DNA of 64,000 bases from Anas platyrhynchos. Lineage: Eukaryota; Chordata; Aves; Anseriformes; Anatidae. The translations under genes were made by a program, and so were the position numbers. Positions within the stretch are counted from its first letter, which is position 1. Every line of letters begins with the position of its first letter. The DNA lies in contig NC_092588.1 in assembly GCF_047663525.1 (NCBI RefSeq), positions 142,498,001 through 142,562,000 of the forward strand, read 5' to 3'. The notes beneath the pieces are model-generated. The model was given only the letters and a program-made list of their open reading frames with translations. It searched no databases and was not told the DNA's origin. Positions 51,401-64,000 of this stretch are shown here, piece after piece.

Positions 51401-52289
51401 TCTCTGTTGTCCCATTGCCAGTTTCAGCTTGTACTGTGAAGGTGTGTAAGCTTTTAGGCAATCGCTGTGCGTGCATTGCCTGTCTGTGTTCATTGGGTTT
51501 TACAATACACACACCACCCTGGAGCAGGAACAGGAGTCTCTGCTACCCGGTGAGGTAACAGCATGGAGTTTGGAGCCATGGCTGCTAAAATCTCTGCCTG
51601 TAGTGGAGCAGCTTCTGTGGGACAGGAGGTGAGGAAGCCTTCCCCAGCCTGCACGAGCTTTGTGTCTAGCTCGTGCCCCTGGGATGGGGCAGCTCAGCTC
51701 ACTCTGAGCACGCTCATAGTGCTAACTGGGCTCCTAACCCTGCCTTGTACCCTGTCTGACTCCTTTAGGGACTTAATGCTGAAAATCTGGGTACTTGTAT
51801 CCATAGCCCTCACCAAAGAAAACCCAACTCTGAAAGCAGATCAGAAATAGAAGTACCTTTTTAGTAATGATTGAGAAGTTTTTAGCTTCAGCTCATGATT
51901 TTAGAACATTCTGATGGCTTGTTTTCTGGAGCCACTGGAAAACAGCTCATAATTGCAAACCACTGATGTGGTTGGGCACTATTATCTTCCTTTACCACAA
52001 ACTCCTCTCATGTTCTGTACTGTAGGAGGCACAGTAATTAATTTCATCTGCAGATGAGAATCCTTAGTGGTATTTTGTACACCTTGGTGTGAGTGGTGCT
52101 AGTTCTGTCGCCTTGCAGATTGTTCTGTAGCTCAAGAAGGCAAATTTCCAGGTATTTTGAAGCAGTGATGTATTCATGGGTAATTATTCACACGTAACTG
52201 TAATTGATTTATATTATTTAGATAAAGGAAAAATCCTCTTGTGATGTTACATTAACGTACTTGTTTCTTCTTCTAGAAAACAGAACTGA
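24378..52289 (+). CDS. ACBD5: ACBD5, acyl-CoA-binding domain protein 5 (complete, 13 coding exons)
   Basis: A peroxisomal tail-anchored protein. It binds very-long-chain acyl-CoA on the cytosolic face and tethers peroxisomes to the ER through VAPA/VAPB. Coding segments: 24378-24453, 25459-25579, 26853-26925, 30736-30847, 30979-31011, 40998-41135, 42132-42332, 43058-43164, 45047-45323, 46137-46336, 47961-48011, 48299-48408, 52277-52289. They total 1512 nt (503 residues) with every junction in frame and GT-AG. Residues about 8-97 are the ACB domain; by alignment with ACBP, Y39, K43, K65 and Y84 are the ligand contacts. An acidic linker follows, then a FFAT-like motif ([10 protein letters not shown], about 274-283), a coiled coil (about 412-446) and a C-terminal membrane anchor (about 475-495) ending in a basic tail. 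I recall human forms of about 490-534 residues, so the length is normal. The start has G at -3 and +4; the longer N-terminus of one human isoform is not seen. Confidence 0.96.
25459..25579 (+). CDS. ACBD5: ACBD5 coding exon 2 (ACB domain core)
   Basis: Encodes [20 protein letters not shown] through [11 protein letters not shown]. It carries Y39, K43 and K65, which line the acyl-CoA pocket by alignment with ACBP. It ends in phase 2 inside the W66 codon, before GTAACT. The next intron opens with long T runs interrupted by G and C (about 25592-25639). Confidence 0.96.
26853..26925 (+). CDS. ACBD5: ACBD5 coding exon 3
   Basis: Encodes [20 protein letters not shown] and EMKK, including Y84 of the ligand site. 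Phase 0 end, donor GTAAAT. Intron 3 (26926-30735, 3.8 kb) is AT-rich, with A runs and no repeat I recognise apart from simple tracts. Confidence 0.96.
30736..30847 (+). CDS. ACBD5: ACBD5 coding exon 4 (end of ACB domain)
   Basis: Encodes [20 protein letters not shown] and the FYEIVEDKK continuation, finishing the ACB domain. It ends in phase 1 after TCAG. The donor reads GTTCGG, lacking the usual A at +3 and A at +4, so it looks weak. It opens a 131-nt intron. Confidence 0.93.
30979..31011 (+). CDS. ACBD5: ACBD5 coding exon 5, 33-nt small exon
   Basis: Encodes [10 protein letters not shown] between split codons. The exon is 33 nt and phase 1 at both ends, so skipping it would keep the frame. 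The human counterpart is RLEKISKCLE. It is separated from exon 4 by only 131 nt and from exon 6 by almost 10 kb. Confidence 0.92.
34250..34480 (+). mobile_element. CR1 LINE 3' fragment
   Basis: A severely 5'-truncated CR1 in the 3' UTR region. It begins near the AAGCACTTCTTTACTGTG block, runs through GGTTGTGGAGTCTCCCTCTTTGG, and ends with GGTGGCCCTGCTTGAGCAGG, a GGGCTAGATGAGCTCCAG stretch and the AACCACTCTATGAA terminus. Inserted sense to ACBD5 in intron 5. Confidence 0.88.
35522..35547. repeat. T26 homopolymer in ACBD5 intron 5
   Basis: An uninterrupted run of 26 T. It is not followed by a recognisable retroposon, so it may be simple expansion. Confidence 0.95.
36653..36734. repeat. Tandem duplication, two 41-bp copies
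   Basis: Two identical, adjacent 41-base copies start with ATAGTAAAGTTCAGGAAGAC at 36653 and 36694. The lack of divergence points to a recent duplication. Confidence 0.95.
39928..40363 (-). mobile_element. CR1 LINE 3' fragment, antisense to ACBD5
   Basis: Read on the minus strand this is the last part of a CR1: an ORF2 C-terminal remnant (GAGAAGAGAAGGCTCTGGGGA-like), then the 3' UTR with the GTGGATGCCCCATCCCTGGAG-type segment, ending at TCATAGAATCATCTGATGGTTTGGGTTGG (plus orientation). Truncated at its 5' end near 40363. Confidence 0.92.
40998..41135 (+). CDS. ACBD5: ACBD5 coding exon 6 (acidic linker)
   Basis: Encodes [20 protein letters not shown] followed by the acidic [12 protein letters not shown] segment and a Glu/Lys-rich end. 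138 nt, phase 1 at both ends. The [11 protein letters not shown] block is conserved with human and is probably a casein-kinase-type acidic region (inference). Donor GTAAGT. A CR1 fragment begins within about 30-40 nt of the donor. Confidence 0.95.
41165..41378 (+). mobile_element. CR1 LINE 3' fragment next to the exon 6 donor
   Basis: A 5'-truncated CR1 with the AGGAAGTGCTTCTTTACTGTG, GGTTGCCCAGAGAGGCTGTGG and TGGACCAGATGGCCTCCAG blocks and a CAACCATTCTTTGATTCTT terminus. Same strand as ACBD5. Its first recognisable base is about 30 bp inside intron 6, unusually close to a splice site. Confidence 0.9.
42132..42332 (+). CDS. ACBD5: ACBD5 coding exon 7
   Basis: Encodes the linker starting [20 protein letters not shown] and containing [16 protein letters not shown], which aligns with the human NGYDKDGFVQDIQNDI. 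201 nt, phase 1 at both ends. Acceptor TTTTACAG, donor GTATTC. Confidence 0.94.
43058..43164 (+). CDS. ACBD5: ACBD5 coding exon 8 (FFAT-like VAP-binding motif)
   Basis: Encodes [20 protein letters not shown] followed by [15 protein letters not shown]. The VYCDSME core with an acidic and Ser/Thr-rich upstream flank is the FFAT-like motif that binds the MSP domain of VAPB. The serine in the core (residue 279) is at the position reported as an inhibitory phosphosite in human ACBD5. Phase 1 start, phase 0 end. Confidence 0.95.
43165..45046 (+). other. ACBD5: ACBD5 intron 8
   Basis: About 1.9 kb of AT-rich DNA with no mobile element recognised. It contains an uninterrupted run of 28 T at 44520-44547. 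Confidence 0.8.
44520..44547. repeat. T28 homopolymer in ACBD5 intron 8
   Basis: Twenty-eight consecutive T. Likely length-polymorphic and prone to sequencing error. Confidence 0.95.
45047..45323 (+). CDS. ACBD5: ACBD5 coding exon 9
   Basis: The longest exon (277 nt). The first two thirds ([20 protein letters not shown] and onward) differ strongly from the human sequence as I know it. The end, [20 protein letters not shown] followed by [17 protein letters not shown], is conserved. It is a probably disordered linker before the coiled coil. Ends in phase 1, donor GTACTG. Confidence 0.93.
46137..46336 (+). CDS. ACBD5: ACBD5 coding exon 10 (coiled coil)
   Basis: Encodes the Gly-rich [17 protein letters not shown] segment followed by [20 protein letters not shown] and [10 protein letters not shown], a leucine-rich heptad pattern consistent with the coiled coil. 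Higher GC than the neighbouring exons. Phase 0 end. Confidence 0.96.
47961..48011 (+). CDS. ACBD5: ACBD5 coding exon 11, 51 nt
   Basis: Encodes [17 protein letters not shown], the spacer between coiled coil and membrane anchor. Phase 0 at both ends, so skipping would be frame-neutral. The acceptor TTTAAAG is atypical (AAG, not CAG or TAG), but the reading matches the human AKSSTSTLQTAPQPTSQ spacer. Confidence 0.88.
48299..48408 (+). CDS. ACBD5: ACBD5 coding exon 12 (tail anchor)
   Basis: Encodes [20 protein letters not shown] then [16 protein letters not shown], the C-terminal transmembrane anchor with its basic luminal tail. It ends in phase 2 (AG) before GTAAAG. Reading straight on gives AGG then TAA, so the donor itself contains an in-frame stop. 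Confidence 0.96.
49480..50390 (-). mobile_element. CR1 LINE, longest copy in the window, with reverse-transcriptase remnant
   Basis: On the minus strand the copy enters in the ORF2 reverse-transcriptase region: an NG..SEG remnant of WLNGRAQRV, then a deletion of about 75 bases that removes the VPQGSVLGP block, then the segment after the FADD motif ([14 protein letters not shown]). It continues to the EEKLREL region and into the CR1 3' UTR, ending near 49480. It has frameshifts and deletions, is plainly inactive, and is antisense to ACBD5. Confidence 0.9.
50905..51150 (-). mobile_element. Older CR1-like LINE remnant (ORF2 C-terminus)
   Basis: A minus-strand reading gives [20 protein letters not shown] then [16 protein letters not shown], ending near RRIKR. 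This matches the CR1/L2-type order of an HLEYCVQFW-like region, DKLERVQRRATRLI and then ERRRLRGD. It is clearly more diverged than the other CR1 copies. Confidence 0.65.
52277..52289 (+). CDS. ACBD5: ACBD5 coding exon 13 (last four codons)
   Basis: Acceptor TTCTTCTAG, then A-AAA-CAG-AAC-TGA, giving the tail RKQN and stop (human RKLN). Only 13 coding nucleotides; the rest of the exon is 3' UTR. Confidence 0.95.
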
Positions 52290-54290
52290 GAATTGATGAC
52301 TTGGCTCAAAGACTGCTAGGAGAAGATGGCCCTGGAAAGCGAAGGAATTCTGAATTCTTACAGAACCTCAGGATCTGGGATGATGTTCCTTCTGTTATAG
52401 TAATATTTGTACTACCTTTGAGCTGAACATTTAAGAACTAACATTATTGATACTTGAATGATTCGCTGCTCCTAGGTTACGAATAAATTCAGTAACTCCA
52501 TCCTTAAAACCACACGAACATTAATTATTTTGGAACTTGCTCGTGGATGGGCCTTTAGTAATTACTAGTCTTGCTGATGTCAGATAATGGAGAAAATATC
52601 TTTGTAAAAGAATAAGTTAATAATATGTAAAGCTGTCACTTCAGTATAGAAATAATGTTACAATCAAAATATCCTTACCTGTTTTTCCACAGGTTTACAT
52701 ACTACGAGATGAAAGCACTAATGAAGTATGAATTCAATACCTTGTAAGCTGTTGGAAAAATACAATATAGCTCTTAGGAATTCAGCTGGTTATTTTTGCT
52801 GCTAAACCAGTGTGAGACGAATTTCCTTGTAAATTGATCAGAAATGAAGTGGGATGCTTCAGTTATCCTTTAAGATTGTAAAGGAGGTTTTTGAATTGTT
52901 ATGTCTTGGAAATTGGAGCTGTTAGTAACAGAGGGATTGTCAAACACAAGTTTGCAAGTGGCGCGATCCATCTAAAGCAAGGGATCCATCTAAAAAGGCT
53001 GCACCTTATATTTTTAATTTTGATAATTGTATTCTTGTTGACAAGTTTGTTTTAACTGAAATACATAGTAGAGGCACAAGGTGCTTCAAAATGAGATGAA
53101 AGCCAGCTCTGTAAGTATGTCTCTGAGATTTTACAAAGCTCTGTGCGTTTTAAGTTTTCTTCTGTCAGTTTATGTCAAATTGAAAAAAAAAATCTTATCT
53201 ATCCCTCATCTGTTGTACACTCTTCCCCACTCACACTAGGAAAAATACTAGTTCTGCTATTTTTCCCTCTTATCCTTCTACTTTCTTTCAAAACAAAACT
53301 TTTAAGCTAATTTTGGTACCAATTCTTTTTCTTTAATGGAATATTTATTAACCAGGATACAGCCAGAGTTGTGCATATGTAGGTAGATCAATGCATATGT
53401 AGCTAAATTGTCCAAATTTCTGGGAAAGAGAAGTGCACTAAAACTAAACTTGACAGAAAATGAAGACATTCATTTGCTATAAAGAAATAAGCCATCACAT
53501 AACCTGTGCTTAAGATTTGAATCTTCAGAAATGTCACTGTATTATCGATGCACTTTCATTCTCCATCTGCACTAAATATTGCAAATCATTCTTGAGGACA
53601 GCTATTTTCTGTCCTTCCTGAAAATCTTTTTATAGTTTGAAAAGCATTTTTACAGCTATACTGTAAAAAAAAAAAAAAAAGAAAGAAAAAAGAAAGAAAA
53701 AAACACCACAGAATTTAATGTTTGTCTTACTGGGGCAATTATAATTTTAAGTCTTTTTTTTTTTCTAATAGTTATTTTTCCTTCTTCTGATTTTCTTCTT
53801 GTAAAGCTGAATTTTGAAATAAAACGATCAGAACATCTGTGAAGACTGCTGTAGCGATCGAAAAGTTTCATCTGCCAGAGGTCAGTTTTGGCATGAGATG
53901 TACTGAAAACTCAGGTTTGAACAAATCTTATGCTGGAAGGGAAGTTCTACTGTGACCTGAAGCCATTGTGCCTGTAGCTTAAAGTCCTCAGAGTGATTGA
54001 TTTAATAAAAAAACAACAAATTCTTACATGGGAAGGATGCTCTAGTTTGAAGGTCACTTAAAAACCACACAAAACTGGTAAACCCTGAAGCAGCACGTCT
54101 TCTGACAGGATGAAGCACCACAGAGTGCCTCTCCCAGTTGATAACCGTGTTACGTGTAGGTGTCCAGCTTCTAGAGATGGTACAGACATTCCCAAAGGTA
54201 CTTAACCGTTAACTTCCCACTGAAATAAATGTAGGCATGTGTTATCTGTGTTATTTATTAATGTTTCAATAAATCAATCCTTTAATATTT
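52290..54290 (+). other. ACBD5: ACBD5 3' UTR
   Basis: About 2 kb without coding potential follows the stop. Several AATAAA hexamers occur (for example 53818-53823 and 54004-54009). The last, at 54268-54273, is followed by T-rich DNA and is my best guess for the main 3' end. The transcript end is inferred, not seen. Confidence 0.6.
54268..54273 (+). terminator. ACBD5: Candidate ACBD5 poly(A) signal
   Basis: AATAAA followed within 30 bases by T-rich sequence (TTTAATATTTTGTATTT). Other hexamers upstream could be used as alternatives. Confidence 0.5.
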
Positions 54291-57200
54291 TGTATTTAAT
54301 CTTGAATTTTCTTAATGGCTGGTAAAAGCTGCACAGTGCTTTGGTGGTGCAGAACTTGTTGGCTATGTGTTGAAGCAGCAGCTGCGGTCTCAGGGCTGTA
54401 ACACAAAGCAACATTGCTTCTACAGCTCTTCACTTGTGACTCCTGCAGGGCCTCAGTAGGTACAGGCACCTCAAGGTCACTGTAACTGGTGGCCTGGTGC
54501 AACTTCGATGGATTTCTAGTTAGCTGATAGTGCACCATAAAGGTAAGGGAGATATATTTGTCCTTTGCCAGAGGACCAAGGGAGCTTTAACTTGGAGATG
54601 GTGGCGTAAGGAGAGCACTGGCACATGTTGTGCTAGCTGGTACTCGCCTCAGAGGGGCTGGCAGGCAGAAGGGTTTTGCCTGGCTCTAGGAACAGCTGAA
54701 CACCTGCTGCACTGTTGAAGCAAAGGTGCAGCAAGCTTCCTGCAGCAAATCCAACTTCAGCTCAGAGGCCAGGCTTGTTGAAAGCACAAAGGCATTCCAC
54801 TGTCTGTGAAGCATTCAGTCAAGGACTCCGAAGAGAGGCAGTTCTTTCATTTTTTTCCATTTACATATAACATGAATGCTTTTTAAGGTGTCTTCTTAAG
54901 ATGTCACTGCAGAAGCTTTTGCTTTCTCCTTAACACTATTTCCCTACTGATTCTCAGAATCTTCACTGGGGTGGGGAAACAGAGAGGGGTTCCTTTGTGT
55001 AAAAACAGGCACCTGTACACACCTGAGAGAGGGCCAAGAGCGTAAGGCCTCTTTAAAGACAAAAATACAGAAGTAGGCAAGAGCAGGACTGCAGTATTTT
55101 ATTATTTTATATACATACACACACACACACAAACCTGTGCAAAGTATTTTTTTCAAAATTTCTGTAGACAGAAAAAAATAGTTTACTAGAAGAGTAACCA
55201 AACGTGAAACCTGAGCATGCTGGAACAGGAGCTTACCAGCTCGGGAGCATATCGGCATTTCAGTGCTTGGGCATCCAAAACTTGTGCAGTGTTCAGGCAA
55301 GCCTAACAGCAAGTTAGTGGTAATAATTGTCTAAGAGTGCTATTTCTGTGGTAAAAACTGTAAGGATCAGGAATTAATACTTCTCCAGCTGTGTAACAGC
55401 AGGTCAACTGTCCTCCAGGATATCCTGGATGCTACAGTTTGTATGTCCGTTAGGCACATAAAGCGTAGGCCTTCCACGACACCAGGTCAAACGCTCCAGC
55501 TGTTACAAGCGATAGGCCAGAGCTTTTAGGGGCCAAAATTTTGTTCCAGCTTACGCAAATAGTTGTAATTGATTACTAATGGGAAGAAGCTTTAAAGCAC
55601 TTTCAGCTACATTTGATTACAACTCTTCATATTTTTCCTGGACTATTTTAAAAGTCAAGCAGCAAGTGTGGGGAAAAAAGTGGCATTAAGGGTTAACAAG
55701 GAGGTTCTCTGAGATGACGCATGAAGAACACATCTAGGATACACCTTTTTATAAAGCAAAAAACCCCACCACAAATATAACATTCAACTCCCAATTTTGC
55801 TATGAACAGGGTAAATACAAGATATCAAAGTGAACGGGGAATTAGTAACCTTCAGTGCTAATTGTACACAGTTTAACAGGTGAAGACAGCAGCGGACATA
55901 TGCTGCATTTACAACTATCTAACATTAAACATGCTGATTCGTCAGCTGGCTTATTTATGGTCTACAGGATTTATGGGTTTGTATTGCATTATAAAACTAC
56001 GGTAGAAGAACCATAATTTTATTTTAGAAGGTTTGAGGTTAAGAGCAAACGGGTAAGTCAATACAGCTCTTTATGCACAGTGTTCTGGTGCTCTGCATAG
56101 TTACATTTGCATTAGATTACTTAGTCTGACTTCTGGGTGGCTCTGTAACTCCTGGCAGTTGGTTAGGAAAAGTTTAGATAGAAGCTTACTTGACTTCTGC
56201 AGCTGATTAACAATTATTTCAAGGAGTTAGAGGCTATTTATCTTTAAGATGTCATACCACTGTAACTACTCCCTGTAGGTATGCACTATATACGCACTAT
56301 ACTGAAAAATGGGAACAGTCTGTAACCATTTGTAAGGGTCTGAATAACACTTGTGGTGCTCAATTTGCATAATTCCCACAGTTTTAGGGAGTATTTTTCT
56401 CAGCATGAAACTGACATTCATTCCTGTAAGACTGGTTTAAGAAACTAAACTGAAAAAACAACAAACCCACACACCACATAAATTGCATAGTAATTATTTA
56501 AATAAGGATATTTCTTTTTCATTTTTAAGGATGTATGTATTCCAACTATACACAGGAAAAACTTGCGTTTTCAGTAAAATGGCAAGCTAATGAACTTCTG
56601 ATCATTCGAAGAATGTCATCTATGGATCCTGCTACAGTAATGTATTGCATTGAATTCCTCGCACATTTTCATGTAGCATCACTTTCAGTAAGATTCAACA
56701 ATTTAAGAGTCTTCAGAAACTTACGTCTGTCACAAAGAGAGTGAGAGTCACTATATGTTGTACACAGCCTTCCACGATTCTATTTCACTACGCAAAGCAC
56801 CAGCTCTAGGCATGATAAACACTGAGCCATTAAGAATTAGCTCCTTAGGTATTTTGGAGAACTCCACTCCCCCCACCAGCCCCATGCCTTTCCCAAGCTA
56901 TCGGAAAAGAAAGCAGGAAGCCTGATGATGGAGTTCTGAGAAAACACTGCTCGCTAAATCTTGTCTTACAAGAATCAGGGCAGTGAAGAGACAACTTAAT
57001 TCACCTGCATGAAGGGTCAACTCAGGAAATTCAGAAGTCACTTAGCAAAAGTTTGCAAAATGCCTGGCTTCTGGCATATGGCCACTGGCTGGCACCACTG
57101 ATCTTAATTTAAGAACTACAAACCTGAAAAATAAATCTGCAGGACGTTATCTGAGAAAGCAATACCTACGCAAGAAGAATATTAAAGAAGATAATTTAAA

Positions 57201-58244
57201 CAGAATTACCTCCACACAAACCTTTAAGATTTCGGAAACGCAAACTGTGTTACATTTTAAGAATATATTTAAATAAGCTTCCCTCTAATTAGAATATACA
57301 ATACTGAATATACATTTGTAACTCAAATTCTTGTGAAATCTCAGATCCAGTTGAGAGTTTACAAAACAGTCTGTTAATTTGCAACACATTATAGTCTTTA
57401 ACATACAGCAGCTTCAGTATGAGTAATACTTCACTTGTTGGCCAACACTCAAGTGTGTTTTGTTTTCTGTCATCCGACATGCCCAAACACTCAGCATTTT
57501 TTATTTAAAACAAGTAATTGCTAAAATGTAGGCCGTTCTGTCCATCTTCCTACAGCATCAGCGGTTACAAGGCAACAACTTTAACTGCATTTGCCTAACA
57601 GAATGGGCTCAACTTGACTTCCCCTACACCATTTGTCCAGGGAAGGATAATTACCAGCAGAACTGCCGTCAGTCTTTACTACACTACACATGCCATGTAT
57701 ATAAGGCTGAGTTAACTTTGATCAACGCAGTCTTAACCCTTCTGGAGGTAAGGCAAACAGAAATAAGACATTTCAATGCTGCAGTAAGGTTTCTGTTGTC
57801 CACTGTGAACAGAAACATCAGTTTTGCACAGTGGTCAAAAGACTAGTCCCAAGCAGTCAGTACAGTGAACCACCAACAGGTAAGTTACATTTAGATGCAA
57901 TTAGCATAAATTTATGTCCTTCCCCTGTTACTGTAAAATAACTTCCCACATCCTAGTCAGAATTACTCATCGCTATAAAAAAAGCCCCCACTTTTGCCAA
58001 GGCAAGTGTTACTACCCCCAAAAAATACAACACTCCGGCCTCTCAGTAAGGTGCAGTGACATAAGAAGTAGCAAGGCGGCAGCTAAGTTTCATACAGTAG
58101 TTTCACTTCAGAATACAATAATAAAAGCAGACTGGTAACTTAAAACACTCTAAATTTGTCAAGGACACTTGGTTAAGAACATACTAGTGTTATGGAACAA
58201 TCTGAAAGTGTGCAAATAACACGGAGAGTTCACTTATCTTGGTG
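54291..58244 (-). other. MASTL: Convergent gene ends: ACBD5/MASTL spacer and MASTL 3' UTR
   Basis: Sequence between the two stop codons beyond the likely ACBD5 end. The MASTL 3' UTR begins at 58244 and runs leftward. Minus-strand AATAAA hexamers at 57500-57505, 56018-56023 and 55098-55103 are candidate 3' ends, and I cannot choose between them. A (CA)n tract lies at 55117-55131. No open frame here looks real. Confidence 0.5.
55117..55131. repeat. Short (CA)n microsatellite
   Basis: About seven CA units directly before AAACC, preceded by a TATACATACAC lead-in. Confidence 0.85.
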
Positions 58245-63530
<5,286 letters not shown>

Positions 63531-64000
63531 CTTAAATCAGGCAAAAAGAAAATTTCATACGTCAAACCAAACTTCAACTCCCACCTTCAGGTTTAGAAAA
63601 GAATGTAACAGTTAAGAATTAAGTTTAAAGTCAAGTACATGTTACAAAACATACATCCCCTAAAAGTGCGTGTTAAACATGACCCCATTTCTATACAACT
63701 ATCCTGAAGCATAAGGAATTAAACATTGCCTTTTCTTCAATAAACTTTTCCCTAAGCTCTTTTCCCAATGTCAAATCCCCAAATAACGTCTCAAAGTCAA
63801 AGTCCTCTTAATTTTGAATCTGAAAATGAATAATTTACTAAATATATTTTTATAATATATATAGTCAAAATAACATCCAATTTGAGCACAGGTCTGCAAA
63901 TATTTCATAGATCTGTAAAATAATGCATGATTTGTTGCCTGTTAGAAACACTCAAAATATATTAAATGAGCTGTTCATTCTTTAACCTGTACATCTATGG
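63531..64000 (-). other. MASTL: MASTL intron, right edge of window
   Basis: AT-rich sequence with no certain exon. The last 14 bases could be the end of a preceding exon (minus strand CAG followed by GTTAAAG), but too little is present to test it. Confidence 0.6.

Larger units (their letters stand above)
48409..52276 (+). other. ACBD5: ACBD5 intron 12, with two CR1 remnants
   Basis: About 3.9 kb separates the anchor exon from the last four coding codons. It contains a long minus-strand CR1 (49480-50390) and an older minus-strand CR1-like remnant (50905-51150). A moderately GC-rich stretch at 51340-51850 has no recognisable content. Confidence 0.8.

Noticed and set aside
56535..56744. 69-codon plus-strand frame between ACBD5 and MASTL
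   Set aside because: Lies opposite the likely MASTL 3' UTR; no domain and no initiation context of note.
63987..64000. Possible end of the preceding MASTL exon
   Set aside because: Only 14 bases before a CAG|GTTAAAG donor are visible, and the residues (IDVQ) do not clearly match the human exon end (CMPHQ).

Overview
This window is vertebrate nuclear DNA from a bird, most likely a galliform close to chicken; the species itself was not determined. Three recognisable vertebrate genes are split into short exons by GT-AG introns. The dispersed repeats I can recognise are CR1-type LINEs, the dominant avian repeat, and I see no Alu-like or other SINEs. There is no bacterial, phage or viral gene, no CRISPR array and no tRNA or rRNA that I can support.

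Layout. (1) 1-3400: the 5' end of ABI1 on the minus strand. Coding exon 1 (39 codons) sits in a CpG island, and 1-2874 is the start of its intron 1. (2) 3400-23880: about 20 kb of AT-rich intergenic DNA holding one CR1 copy (about 7822-8493), an older decayed CR1/L3-like LINE (about 16950-18060), a small GC-rich block (about 6930-7240) and simple repeats. (3) 23890-54290: the complete ACBD5 gene on the plus strand. It has a CpG-island promoter and 13 coding exons that join to a 503-residue open frame, followed by about 2 kb of 3' UTR. Five CR1 pieces lie in its introns. (4) 54290-58244: the convergent gene ends, including the 3' UTR of MASTL. (5) 58245-63530: the last four coding exons of MASTL (Greatwall kinase) on the minus strand. 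The rest of MASTL lies beyond the right edge.

The genes share a neighbourhood, not an operon-like function. ABI1 is an actin regulator (WAVE complex). ACBD5 is a tail-anchored peroxisomal acyl-CoA-binding protein that tethers peroxisomes to the ER through VAP proteins. MASTL is the mitotic kinase that restrains PP2A-B55. ABI1 and ACBD5 diverge and ACBD5 and MASTL converge. As I remember the human map, the ACBD5-MASTL block is inverted relative to ABI1, which is worth checking.

I did not find a convincing undescribed biological system. The most interesting items are fine-scale: an in-frame stop built into the last ACBD5 splice donor, a run of frame-neutral ACBD5 linker exons, a dense G-quadruplex motif and CAG/GAG tracts just upstream of the ACBD5 start, paired X-box-like sites in an intergenic GC block, and an ancient LINE that has nearly decayed away.
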